64,000 nt of DNA, from NCBI RefSeq assembly GCF_002980575.1, contig NZ_PVBS01000001.1:2011850-2075849 (forward strand). The letters are read 5' to 3'. The DNA comes from Sphingobacterium gobiense (GTDB lineage: Bacteria > Bacteroidota > Bacteroidia > Sphingobacteriales > Sphingobacteriaceae). Numbering within the stretch: the first letter of the stretch is position 1; each line of letters starts with the position of its first letter. The translations under genes and the position numbers were made by a program. Shown here piece after piece: positions 9,105-18,839 of this stretch. Under the pieces are notes generated by a model. The model ran no database searches, was not told the DNA's origin, and saw only the letters and a list, made by a program, of their open reading frames with translations.

Positions 9105-12100
9105 TTGCTTAGCATCATGTTGCTAACGGTATTGGCTATTTTCTTATTACGCTATCCTGCTATACAAACTTACGTTACGAAAAAGGTCGCAAACTACTTA
9201 AGTGAAGAGCTTCAAACGGACATTTCGTTAGAAAGCGTGTATTTCACACCCTTTCGCTCGTTGGAGCTGCATAATTTTTTCATCAACGATCGTAATGGTA
9301 AAACCTTGTTATCAGCCAAAAGTGCAACTGCCCGCATTTCCCTGGTAAAATTATGGAACAAGCAGATCGGGATTCAACATATCACATTGGACAGCGCCTT
9401 TATTAACTACGAAATATATAAGGACAGCACTAATGTTAGTTTCCTGATTAATTATTTCTCACCAAAGAGGGAGGACCAAATTTCGAAATCAACCAAAATG
9501 CAATTGGATTTGCAACGGGTCACCCTGCACGGCAACCATTTTAAACTAACCGATCATCGTTTTAATCACCATAACCGCGGTGTTGATTTTAGTAATCTGG
9601 ATTTAACGGATATTTCGGGTGACTTTAGAACCATCCGTTATACAGATACAACCATACAAGCAGATGTTCAGGATTTTACATTCAAAGAAAAAAGTGGATT
9701 GTACCTCCAAGAATTCAGCGCGCAATCTTATATATCCAACACGAAAATGGAATTTATCGATCTCGTGTTGCACACCAATCGCTCCAAAGTAGGCGACTAC
9801 CTCGCTTTCTATTACGATAGTTTTGCAGACTTCTCGGATTTCATCAAAAAAGTAAGCATTGAAGGCGCACTCAATGATGCATTCGTGGATTCGCGCGATA
9901 TTGAATTTTTCGCACCTGATATGGAAAATGTTCGATTCACGACAGATGTGGTTCAAGCATCGGTATCTGGAACAGTCGAACACCTAAAGGCACGCGACGT
10001 GCACTTAAAGACAGGGATGCAAACCAGTTTGCAAGGGGACTTTACCATCGATGGTTTACCCAATATTGAGCAAACGAGATTTCGATTTGCCTTGGCAAAT
10101 TTTCAAACCTCAGCAAAAGATGCCGAGGAGCTGGTATCCGCACTATCCAATCAATCTTCATTTTCTTTACCGGACCAACTTCACCTTTTGGAAACGGTGG
10201 GATATCAAGGCATACTTAGCGGATATTATTATCTATTTGATGTCAATGGAAGGGCCACAACAGCCCTAGGCGCACTTTCTACCGAAAGTACCGTCGTCAT
10301 AAAACCCACATTGCAATATACTGGTACCGTCACAGCAACTTCCTTTGACTTAGGAACGTTCATACGTTCCAAAGAAATCGGGGCGACGGGATTCGACCTT
10401 CAATATGATGGTAAAGGAACAGATGCAAAATCATTACATTTAACCACACACGGTCATTTGTCCGATCTTCAATTCAAAAATTACCCTTATCGACACGTGG
10501 AATTTGAAGGCGAGATACTGGACGGTATTTTATTTGCACATGGCGAGATTGATGATCGAAACGCTGTTTTGGCCTTTAACGGGGAGGTTAATTGGCAAGA
10601 TTCCATCCCGATGTACGAATTTAATTCTACGATAGCGCACCTAGACCTAAAAAGATTGCACCTCTATTCTAGAGATAGTATCGTCGTTAGTCAATCCAAT
10701 ATCCAGACAAGGCTACATGGAAACTCGTTGAATTCTTTAAATGGTCATATTACCGCTGACCATCTACAGTTTAGCACAACAAGAGGCGATTTTATGATGA
10801 ACTATTTAGATTTTGAATCAGAAGGAGACGAGCAATCTAAAAAGTTGACCCTTAAATCCGATGTCGTCGATGGCGTGATGTCGGGGCAAATCGATTTATC
10901 CAGTATAGGTGCCTATTTTCGCTCTCTTGCTATGCGGTATGCTCCTGCAATCAATCTCGAAAGCCGACCTTATAATCCTCAAAACTTCGATCTACATATC
11001 AACGTGAAAACCTTTGCTCCCATATCCGCATTATTCGACCCCGACTTGGAACTGGAAAATGGTGCGCATTTAACAGCAAATTTTTCATCCGATAACTATA
11101 CCGCAAACTTTGACGCTTTTAGTCCCGTAGTTTCCTACAAGGGCATGAAAATCACCAATCTCTCCCTTACGGAAAAAGCCGACAACCAAGCGTTTTCTTT
11201 AGATGTAACGGCCGACCGCTTTAGTTTCTCTGACTCTGCCTACGTGGACCAAATTGCCATCAACAACGTATTGGCAAATGACAGCTTGACCTTTCATGTC
11301 TCTCTTTCGGAATCAAACCGTCCAAACTATCTTAAATTAAATGGTAATATACATTTCGCCCATAATCAACCGGCCAATATCCGTTTTGAGCAGTCGGAAA
11401 TTATTTTAAACAACGAATCATGGGCGATAAATAAAGACGCAGATCTCCGTGTCTCCAAAGGCAAGTTTTATCTAAACAACATGCGTATTGCTAAAGACCG
11501 TCAAGAGGTAACTCTAAATGGGATCCTTTCCAATGAAGACGACAAGCTTGATATTGCATTTAAAGACTTTAGCTTGGCCTCATTATCGGGAATTACGCGG
11601 CCGTTAGGCATTGACTTAATTGGACACCTAAGTGGGGAGATGCAAATCTATTCGGTTTTTGGCTCACCGACGCTGTCCGCAAACATTTCAACTACCCCAA
11701 TTATTTACAACGACCTCCCTATAGGGAATCTACAGGTGAATGCTAATTTTGATCCGCAGACCGGGCTCATACAACTCCGTTCCCAATTATTGGATGTAGA
11801 CGGCGACGGCATTACGGTTAGTGGTTCATATGACGTTAATTCCGAAGATGAAGCGCTACATCTAAAAGGAGCCGTCAAAAATATAGACCTTGGTATTGTG
11901 CAACCTTTCCTACGGACACTTGTTTCCAATTTATATGGAACCATGAGTGGCGAGGTGACGATAAACGGTACGATCCGGCAACCAAAAATCAGTGGAACAA
12001 CCCATATCAAGGACGCGTCATTTCTTGTTAACTATTTACAAACTAGATACCATATTTCCGATCAACATTCCGTCATCCAACAGAATACAATCATTTTAGA

Positions 12101-13445
12101 CAATTTGTTATTAAATGATATTCGAAATGCCACCGCGAGCGCAAACGGAGAAATCAATCTCAATATGCTGCGTGACCCAACATTGACCATCGATGTAACA
12201 GCGGATAACTTCCAGATCCTAAATACGGCCCGAAAAGATAATGAACTGTTTTTCGGCACGGCCTACGCCTCAGGTACTTTCCGTTTTAACGGTCCAACCA
12301 GCGCGATGGTCATGGATATTGACGCACGTCCAGATCCCAATACCGTTATTACCCTTCCTTTTAATACGTCGTTGAAAGTAAGCGATAACGACTTCATCTA
12401 TTTTGTCAATCCGAATTCCGCTGAACAGGAAACACCTATCTCTAAACGGCTTTTTCAGGGTTTAACCATGAATATGAATATTACGGTTACACCGGATGCT
12501 GAAATTAATTTGGAAAACAACATTGGTTCCTTAACAGGCGTTGGCACGGGCGATATTTCGCTACGTATATCGAGTTTGGGTGACTTTGAGATGTTTGGTG
12601 ATTACCATATCATTTCCGGAAAATTCCATTTTACCGCCCAAGATTTTTTTAACAAGTTCTTTGATCTAAAAGAAGGCGGAACCATTCGATGGGCAGGCAA
12701 TCCAGCAGAAGCAATCATCAATCTGAGCGCAACCTATCAGCAACGGACGTCGATTGCACCTTTATATAATGCGGCTGGTCGAGCCGAAAACAATGACCGC
12801 ATCTTGGCGCAAGCCGACATGATACTAAAAGGCACTTTATCACAGCCAGACGTTTCGTTCGATCTTAATTTCCCACAGACACCGTATATTAAAGATGAGC
12901 TTCAGGGCTATTTGAGTGACATCAACAACGTCAATCAACAAGCCATCAGTCTTATTGTTCGTAGAAGCTTCACGCCGGCATCGACACAAGAGTTTGGACG
13001 AGAAGTGAACAATACATTGTTATCGGCCGGAACCGAGATTGCGTTCAATCAGCTGAACAGCATCATCTCCCACTCGCTCAACATGAACTTTCTGGATCTC
13101 AATATACGGTCGTTTAACGATGCTTCTGCTTCTCTACGTTTTTTCGATGACCGTCTGGTATTTACGGGAGGGGTTACCGATCGCAGTCAAAGCCAGCTCA
13201 ATGACCTCACACTCTTCTCAGACCAGATAGCCACCGATGCGGAGGTAACATTCCGCTTACGCCAGGACGGAAACCTCGTATTAAGAGCATACAATAGGCT
13301 TAACACCCGAAATTTCTTATTTACACCCTATAGCGACTACATCAGTGCGGTAGGTGTCGTTTACCGACAAGAATTCAATTCGTTATCCGAATTTTGGAGA
13401 AAATTATGGCTGTGGAATGAACGTAAAAAGCGCGAAGATGAATAA
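9105..13445 (+). CDS. tamB: TamB-like translocation/assembly protein (DUF490)
   Basis: A very large (about 1446 residues) inner-membrane-anchored periplasmic protein of the TamB/AsmA-like family, forming a long beta-taco groove thought to move phospholipids or assist outer-membrane protein insertion. An N-terminal hydrophobic anchor (LLTVLAIFLLRYPAIQTYV) is followed by repeated beta-strand segments and the C-terminal TamB domain (GDISLRISSLGDFEMFGDY, KEGGTIRWAGNP, then AEVTFRLRQDGNLVLRAYNR). The start is uncertain: the coordinate given is a TTG; an ATG lies at 9117; the coding-like frame extends upstream (KKILKITAIT) to an in-frame stop at 9054-9056 without any ATG, GTG or TTG. Confidence 0.93.
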   Translation: MLSIMLLTVLAIFLLRYPAIQTYVTKKVANYLSEELQTDISLESVYFTPFRSLELHNFFINDRNGKTLLSAKSATARISLVKLWNKQIGIQHITLDSAFINYEIYKDSTNVSFLINYFSPKREDQISKSTKMQLDLQRVTLHGNHFKLTDHRFNHHNRGVDFSNLDLTDISGDFRTIRYTDTTIQADVQDFTFKEKSGLYLQEFSAQSYISNTKMEFIDLVLHTNRSKVGDYLAFYYDSFADFSDFIKKVSIEGALNDAFVDSRDIEFFAPDMENVRFTTDVVQASVSGTVEHLKARDVHLKTGMQTSLQGDFTIDGLPNIEQTRFRFALANFQTSAKDAEELVSALSNQSSFSLPDQLHLLETVGYQGILSGYYYLFDVNGRATTALGALSTESTVVIKPTLQYTGTVTATSFDLGTFIRSKEIGATGFDLQYDGKGTDAKSLHLTTHGHLSDLQFKNYPYRHVEFEGEILDGILFAHGEIDDRNAVLAFNGEVNWQDSIPMYEFNSTIAHLDLKRLHLYSRDSIVVSQSNIQTRLHGNSLNSLNGHITADHLQFSTTRGDFMMNYLDFESEGDEQSKKLTLKSDVVDGVMSGQIDLSSIGAYFRSLAMRYAPAINLESRPYNPQNFDLHINVKTFAPISALFDPDLELENGAHLTANFSSDNYTANFDAFSPVVSYKGMKITNLSLTEKADNQAFSLDVTADRFSFSDSAYVDQIAINNVLANDSLTFHVSLSESNRPNYLKLNGNIHFAHNQPANIRFEQSEIILNNESWAINKDADLRVSKGKFYLNNMRIAKDRQEVTLNGILSNEDDKLDIAFKDFSLASLSGITRPLGIDLIGHLSGEMQIYSVFGSPTLSANISTTPIIYNDLPIGNLQVNANFDPQTGLIQLRSQLLDVDGDGITVSGSYDVNSEDEALHLKGAVKNIDLGIVQPFLRTLVSNLYGTMSGEVTINGTIRQPKISGTTHIKDASFLVNYLQTRYHISDQHSVIQQNTIILDNLLLNDIRNATASANGEINLNMLRDPTLTIDVTADNFQILNTARKDNELFFGTAYASGTFRFNGPTSAMVMDIDARPDPNTVITLPFNTSLKVSDNDFIYFVNPNSAEQETPISKRLFQGLTMNMNITVTPDAEINLENNIGSLTGVGTGDISLRISSLGDFEMFGDYHIISGKFHFTAQDFFNKFFDLKEGGTIRWAGNPAEAIINLSATYQQRTSIAPLYNAAGRAENNDRILAQADMILKGTLSQPDVSFDLNFPQTPYIKDELQGYLSDINNVNQQAISLIVRRSFTPASTQEFGREVNNTLLSAGTEIAFNQLNSIISHSLNMNFLDLNIRSFNDASASLRFFDDRLVFTGGVTDRSQSQLNDLTLFSDQIATDAEVTFRLRQDGNLVLRAYNRLNTRNFLFTPYSDYISAVGVVYRQEFNSLSEFWRKLWLWNERKKREDE

Positions 13446-13448
13446 ATA

Positions 13449-13736
13449 TTATAATAACATTTTCACTAGCTGCTCCCACTCTTCCTTCAGACTACCTTTA
13501 TATTCGGGTTGTTTAGCTTGGTTGTACCAATAACGGGCATTCCATAGATCCCCTTCCACACGATGTAGATAAGCATGTACATGCGCGGAGGTGACGTCCT
13601 CCAAATGATCAATCAAATCATGCGCAATTTTCCAATCTCCTTTTGCGTCATACCAAAGTGCCTGTAAATGGACGTTTAATTTATCCGGAACGCCATCTCT
13701 GTTCCCGATCGAAGATATAAATTCACTGTAGGTCAT
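13449..13736 (-). CDS. conserved small protein of unknown function (HAYLHRxEGD motif)
   Basis: A 95-residue soluble, helical protein starting MTYSEFISSIG; an ATG at 13778 would add 14 unlikely residues. It has a striking conserved-looking core, HVHAYLHRVEGDLWNARYWY, preceded by LWYDAKGDWKIAHDLID, which I associate with a widespread uncharacterised family found in bacteria and fungi. The helical pattern is TPR-like. It has no signal peptide. Its stop codon is three bases from the tamB stop, the two genes converging with no room for a terminator. No function can be assigned. Confidence 0.75.
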   Translation of the reverse strand: MTYSEFISSIGNRDGVPDKLNVHLQALWYDAKGDWKIAHDLIDHLEDVTSAHVHAYLHRVEGDLWNARYWYNQAKQPEYKGSLKEEWEQLVKMLL

Positions 13737-13928
13737 AGTTGTTTTACTTACAAATACACAATCACATACTATAGACAAGTTACATATTTCATCTAAAACT
13801 AATACTATTTCTGTCTAAAATGACGTTACTATTCTAAATTGTAACAAAAATATTATAAATCATAAACTTTTAAAACTAGTTGCGTGTTATACCAAAGAGA
13901 CAGAAATAAACGTAAATAGATACTTTAT

Positions 13929-16900
13929 ATGAAACACATCCTGTATGCCATTCCCTTATTATTGTTTAGTCCCTATTGGGCCTTCACTTCAAACGATGCT
14001 CTACTCTCTTCAAAAAAAAAAATCGATAATCCTAATTTGTTTTCCGAAGCGGTTTTTAACTTGCAAGACTCCATGATCACCGTCCAAGGTTCCGTCAAAG
14101 ACGAGCGCAACCAAGCCCTCCCAGGCAGTATCGTTTCCGTAAAAGGAGAAACCATCAATACCGTATCTGACGAGCAAGGTCTATTTACACTAGAGACAAA
14201 ACCAGATGCCACTTTGATTTTTAATAAAACAGATTTTGCTCGGCACGAGGAACCTGTGAATAACCGAAGTGAGATACATGTTATATTAAAAATAGCGGAA
14301 GCGGATTCATCGGCTGCAATGGATTCCGTATCCCGCACTGCGGATGCCACCGTTACAGATACGACCGTTACGGATACTACTACCGCACAGCTGACATCCC
14401 CGGTTTCTCCGACAACACCCATGACATCAACTGATTCTACTGCGAATCCACAAAACGTCGTTCAAGGTACGGTAAGCGACAAAAATGGACCAATAGCAGG
14501 TGTTACGGTATCAGTAAAAGGACAACCGACTTCCGCAGCTACGGATGAACAAGGTCGGTTTAGCATCCCAGCCAATACCGGCGATATACTGGTGTTTAGT
14601 GTTGTTGGTTATAAGGAATATGAGGAACCGCTAAACAACAGAGAAAAAATAGATGTGCTGCTGCGTGAAGAATCAAAGACTATTGAATCTGTACAAGTGG
14701 TCGCCGTCGGTTATGGCACGATGGAGCGCGCTACCTTAGCCAGTTCGGTGTCCAGTATAGGAGCTGATGAAATCGAAAACGAAGTACTTCCCAGTATTCC
14801 GCAAGCTATCCAAGGAAAAGCCGGCGGCGTACATGTGACACAGAAATCCGGTTCGCCAGGGGGCGGGCTTAACATCCGAGTACGGGGTACCACTTCGATA
14901 AACGCTAGCTCCGATCCGCTGTACGTTGTAGATGGTATTCCGGTAAACAGTACAACGAACTTTACAGGTGGTTCAGATTTCAATTTTGGTGGAGGTACAC
15001 AGGGTATCAACGTTCTTTCTTCATTAAATCCTTCCGATGTACAGTCTATCGAGGTATTGAAAGATGCCGCATCTTCGTCAATTTACGGCGCAAGAGCAGC
15101 TAATGGTGTCGTCCTTATCACCACAAAAAAAGGTGAAGCCGGAACAAGCAATTTTCATTTTAATATGTATGAGGGGTATTCGGAGATGCCATCCGAACGC
15201 AAGTATGAGATGATGAATACAGCTCAATACCAGGACTACATGCGGGATTATTATTTTTTTAGAGAACAGGACGACCCTACATCTACTATGCCCGGCCAAA
15301 TTTTAGCTAATCCCGATATCAACACGGATTGGCAAGATGCCATGTTCCGGAAAGCCGGCACGAGAAGCTATGAACTTTCTGCTAGTGGGGGCAGTGAAAA
15401 CACACAATATTACACCTCATTGGGCTATATGCGACAAGGGGGAATCATGCTCAACTCTGATTTCAACAGAATCAGCGGTCGCATAAACCTTAACCACCAA
15501 CACAATGAAAAACTAAGGTTTGCAACGGCGATTAATGTGACACGTGCGGAAAATGATCGCATACAGGAAGAAAATTCAAAGGAAGGTCCAACGAAAACAG
15601 GTATTTTCTCTCCTCCCAATATACCCGTGTACGACAATAATGGAGATTACGCGTATGACCAAGTCAGCCTGTCACGGGAAAATCCCATAGCTATGCTCAA
15701 TTTACCGGTAAACAATGCGCAGACCTGGCGCGTGTTGGCAAATGCAAGTGCGGAATACCAATTTGTCCCGTCATTAACATTGAAAACAAGTTTTGGAACC
15801 GACATCAGTTTTATCGACGAGACATTTTTTATGCCCCCGAATGGCATCCGCTCCTTTGCAAGTCAGGGGGGTATCGGTGCACGTCGCAATACACGCGACC
15901 AGCTTTGGATCAACGAAACAACGTTGACATTTGACAAGCTATTTGGCGACCACCAACTCAATGCGTTGGGTGGATTCTCTGTGCAGGAATCCCGACTGGA
16001 ATTTGTCCATGGACAACGTTCCAACTTTCCCTCCAATGATATCGAGCATATCAATGCAGGTGGTGTTATCACACGGGCAGATGCGTATCCCGAAGAGTGG
16101 GCTATCGCCTCCGCTTTTACGCGTGTAAATTATAATTATAAAAAGAAATATATCTTAACAGCCAATTTGCGTACGGATGGATCATCCCGTTTTGGTAGGG
16201 ATAACCGATGGGCGACATTTCCTTCTCTTGCCGCGGCATGGCGTCTATCGGAGGAAGACTTTATACAAAATCTTCCCGTTATTAGTGATTTGAAACTGCG
16301 GGCTAGTTGGGGTATTACCGGTAATCAAAATATCGGCAATTATGCCAGCTATTCCCTTTACGCGGGTGGAAACAATTACTTGGGGATGCCAGGTTTTATT
16401 CCATCGGTTCTAGGCGACAGAAACTTAAAATGGGAAACAACGGCGCAGACCGACGTCGGAATTGACGTTGGATTATTTGATGACCGAATTATATTTTTAG
16501 CAGACTATTACCATAAGAAAACTTCGGACCTTCTTATTGGTGTGCCTATTCTGACCAACTCTGGCTACATAAACCGATTTACTAACTCCGGCGACATTGA
16601 AAACAAAGGGTTCGAATTTGAGCTGACTACGCGCAACTTGGTCGGCGATTTTAAATGGACCACGTCTTTAAACATGACATTCAACCGCAACAAAGTTTTG
16701 GCGCTACCCGACGGAGTCGACCAAATTTTAGGAGGAGTAGGCAATCTGAATATCGCTATGGCGGGATTACCCTTAGGTTCTTTTTATGGATGGAAAATGA
16801 TTGGTGTTAATCCCCAGACCGGTATGATCGACTACATGGGACAAGACGGTCAACCGACGACACCTACGAGTGATCAAGACAGACAGATCATCGGCAATCC

Positions 16901-17414
16901 GCACCCGGACTTCTTCGGGGGTATCACGAACACCTTCCAGTATAAAAACTTCGATTTTAGCGTGATGGGGCAATTTAGTTACGGCAATGAGATGTTCAAC
17001 TATACGTTAGCTTCGGGACTGGAGGGCTATAATGCCAGTTCAAATGCTTTCATTGATTGGGTAGATCGCTGGCGTCAACCGGGTGATATTACTGACATGC
17101 CTCGTCCGAGCCCGGGTAGTTTCGATAACGGTGCCATCTCCGATCGGTTTGTGCAGGACGGTTCTTTTTTCCGTATACGTAACATCACCCTAGGTTATAC
17201 GCTTCCCCAAGCGGTGACAGAACGGATGAAGGTAGACAGACTTCGGGCATACGTCACTGTGCAAAACGCGTATGTATTCACCAAATACCGCGGTTTCGAC
17301 CCGGAAGTAAGCTCCAGCCATGGCGGAGCCAACACTGGTCTTATCTACGGATATGACTATGGAAGTTATCCGCAGCCACGCATATTTACTGCCGGCGTCA
17401 ATTTATCTTTCTGA
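13929..17414 (+). CDS. SusC/RagA-family TonB-dependent outer-membrane transporter (pair 1)
   Basis: The 1161 residues comprise a signal peptide (~1-19), a carboxypeptidase-regulatory-like (CDP) beta domain (ITVQGSVKDERNQALPGSIV, ~50-125), a Thr/Ser-rich linker with repeated TVTDTT, a second CDP domain (VVQGTVSDKNGPIAGVTVSV, ~178-250), then the plug (VVAVGYGTMERATL; NASSDPLYVVDGIP; IEVLKDAASSSIYGARAANG) and a 22-strand barrel ending RIFTAGVNLSF. The plug motifs are diagnostic for SusC. Two CDP domains in tandem are unusual, and there is no STN domain. An 11-A run lies at 14012-14022, within codons ~29-31. susD follows after 21 bases. No enzyme gene adjoins, so the substrate is unknown. Confidence 0.95.
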   Translation: MKHILYAIPLLLFSPYWAFTSNDALLSSKKKIDNPNLFSEAVFNLQDSMITVQGSVKDERNQALPGSIVSVKGETINTVSDEQGLFTLETKPDATLIFNKTDFARHEEPVNNRSEIHVILKIAEADSSAAMDSVSRTADATVTDTTVTDTTTAQLTSPVSPTTPMTSTDSTANPQNVVQGTVSDKNGPIAGVTVSVKGQPTSAATDEQGRFSIPANTGDILVFSVVGYKEYEEPLNNREKIDVLLREESKTIESVQVVAVGYGTMERATLASSVSSIGADEIENEVLPSIPQAIQGKAGGVHVTQKSGSPGGGLNIRVRGTTSINASSDPLYVVDGIPVNSTTNFTGGSDFNFGGGTQGINVLSSLNPSDVQSIEVLKDAASSSIYGARAANGVVLITTKKGEAGTSNFHFNMYEGYSEMPSERKYEMMNTAQYQDYMRDYYFFREQDDPTSTMPGQILANPDINTDWQDAMFRKAGTRSYELSASGGSENTQYYTSLGYMRQGGIMLNSDFNRISGRINLNHQHNEKLRFATAINVTRAENDRIQEENSKEGPTKTGIFSPPNIPVYDNNGDYAYDQVSLSRENPIAMLNLPVNNAQTWRVLANASAEYQFVPSLTLKTSFGTDISFIDETFFMPPNGIRSFASQGGIGARRNTRDQLWINETTLTFDKLFGDHQLNALGGFSVQESRLEFVHGQRSNFPSNDIEHINAGGVITRADAYPEEWAIASAFTRVNYNYKKKYILTANLRTDGSSRFGRDNRWATFPSLAAAWRLSEEDFIQNLPVISDLKLRASWGITGNQNIGNYASYSLYAGGNNYLGMPGFIPSVLGDRNLKWETTAQTDVGIDVGLFDDRIIFLADYYHKKTSDLLIGVPILTNSGYINRFTNSGDIENKGFEFELTTRNLVGDFKWTTSLNMTFNRNKVLALPDGVDQILGGVGNLNIAMAGLPLGSFYGWKMIGVNPQTGMIDYMGQDGQPTTPTSDQDRQIIGNPHPDFFGGITNTFQYKNFDFSVMGQFSYGNEMFNYTLASGLEGYNASSNAFIDWVDRWRQPGDITDMPRPSPGSFDNGAISDRFVQDGSFFRIRNITLGYTLPQAVTERMKVDRLRAYVTVQNAYVFTKYRGFDPEVSSSHGGANTGLIYGYDYGSYPQPRIFTAGVNLSF

Positions 17415-17435
17415 TCTATTAAATGAAATATACTT

Positions 17436-18803
17436 ATGAACACGATACATAAATTATTCTTATCCGCTTTACTGCTTTCTAGTTTTACATCCTGCGAAAG
17501 TTTTCTTGATCGGGAGCCACTTGCGCAAGTCACTCAAGACGATTATTTCCATTCAGAAACCAATGCTAATTCCGCTGCAATAGGGATGTACCGCACCATG
17601 ACCAGCTCGTTTACCTATGGACAGACGATGGTTATTGTACCCGAGTTTTCAGCGGGCCATGTTTCCCATGCCGCGATATTTCCCGAATACGAAAATTTCA
17701 AAACACACGAGGTTACCGCAACCAACCCGTGGATCGCGAATGTATGGCAAGGAGTATACGCTACTATCAATGCGGCCAATAACATCATCGCTCGCGTAGC
17801 TGAAATGCCCGAAAACACCATTTCCGACGAAAAGAGAGCACAATTTATCGGCGAAGCTAAATTTGTTCGTGCTTTGAACTATTTCTTCTTAGTACGCGCT
17901 TTTGGTCGTGTGCCCTTAAAATTGACAGCGACTACGGAAGACGAAGATGTAGCTATTCCGCAGTCTGAACCTTCTGCCATTTATGAGCAACTGGTAAAAG
18001 ATCTTGCCGAAAGCGTCACAGAACTTCCTGATACACACGAAACTACCGAAGCAACCAAAGGTAGAGCGACAAAGGCCGCGGCACAAGCTTTATTAGCTAA
18101 GGTTTATCTTTACCAAGCATCTATTACAAACGATTATGCCTTAGCTGCAAGTACAGCCGCGGAAATAGTTAATGCTGAGAACTTTCAATTGGCAGACGAT
18201 TTCGGCAGTATTTGGGCTTCCGAAAATTCAGCCGAATCTATTTTTGAATTGCAATTTGATGATCAAACAACCAATACCCTGGCATCGGTAAGTAATGATA
18301 ATGCCAGTATGCTTTTCTATGTAAAAGACGAGTCTATCCGAGAACTATTTGAAACCGGCGATAAAAGACAAGATTTCTCCATTTTTCAGGGATCAAATGA
18401 TCGTTACTATATGGGAAAATTTCCTAATGCGACCCCACCCACTCAGAACCTGCCCATCATCCGTCTGGCAGAAATTTTACTCATTCATGCAGAAGCCGAA
18501 GCGAGGGTTAACAATAGTGTAAGCGATGCCGCATTCCATTCACTTCAGCGCGTATTGACCCGCGCGGGCGTACCAAGAAATAAGGGCGATTTTACTTCGG
18601 TAGATCGTTTCGTCAAGTTTGTACAGGAGGAAAAGGAACGGGAACTTCTCTTCGAAGGCGAGACATGGTTTGATTTCTGCCGAACAGGATTGGCGACGGA
18701 AAAGTATGAAACGTTAACAAACGAAAACCAGTTTGTTTATCCAATTCCTACAGCGCAAATCAATCTCCGTCCGGATATCCTAGAGCAGAACCCCGGATAT
18801 TAG
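17436..18803 (+). CDS. SusD/RagB-family nutrient-binding lipoprotein (pair 1)
   Basis: Surface lipoprotein lid of the SusC transporter just upstream. The 455 residues begin with a lipoprotein signal (lipobox FTSC, Cys20) followed by ESFLDREPLAQVTQDDYF, a standard SusD opening. Helical TPR-type repeats follow (GEAKFVRALNYFFLVRAFG, AAAQALLAKVYLYQAS), and the C-terminal SusD signature is present (IRLAEILLIHAEAEAR, QEEKERELLFEGETWFDFCR, YPIPTAQINLRPDILEQNPGY). It is shorter than many SusD proteins, with a compact ligand-binding region. A strong terminator directly follows. Confidence 0.95.
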   Translation: MNTIHKLFLSALLLSSFTSCESFLDREPLAQVTQDDYFHSETNANSAAIGMYRTMTSSFTYGQTMVIVPEFSAGHVSHAAIFPEYENFKTHEVTATNPWIANVWQGVYATINAANNIIARVAEMPENTISDEKRAQFIGEAKFVRALNYFFLVRAFGRVPLKLTATTEDEDVAIPQSEPSAIYEQLVKDLAESVTELPDTHETTEATKGRATKAAAQALLAKVYLYQASITNDYALAASTAAEIVNAENFQLADDFGSIWASENSAESIFELQFDDQTTNTLASVSNDNASMLFYVKDESIRELFETGDKRQDFSIFQGSNDRYYMGKFPNATPPTQNLPIIRLAEILLIHAEAEARVNNSVSDAAFHSLQRVLTRAGVPRNKGDFTSVDRFVKFVQEEKERELLFEGETWFDFCRTGLATEKYETLTNENQFVYPIPTAQINLRPDILEQNPGY

Positions 18804-18808
18804 CAACA

Positions 18809-18834
18809 AAGGGCAGACACTCCTGTCTGCCCTT
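18809..18834. terminator. terminator hairpin between susD (pair 1) and tex
   Basis: Perfect 11-bp stem AAGGGCAGACA / TGTCTGCCCTT with loop CTCC, six bases past the susD stop and just before the convergent tex stop. Flanking T tracts are short. Confidence 0.8.
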
Positions 18835-18839
18835 CTATG

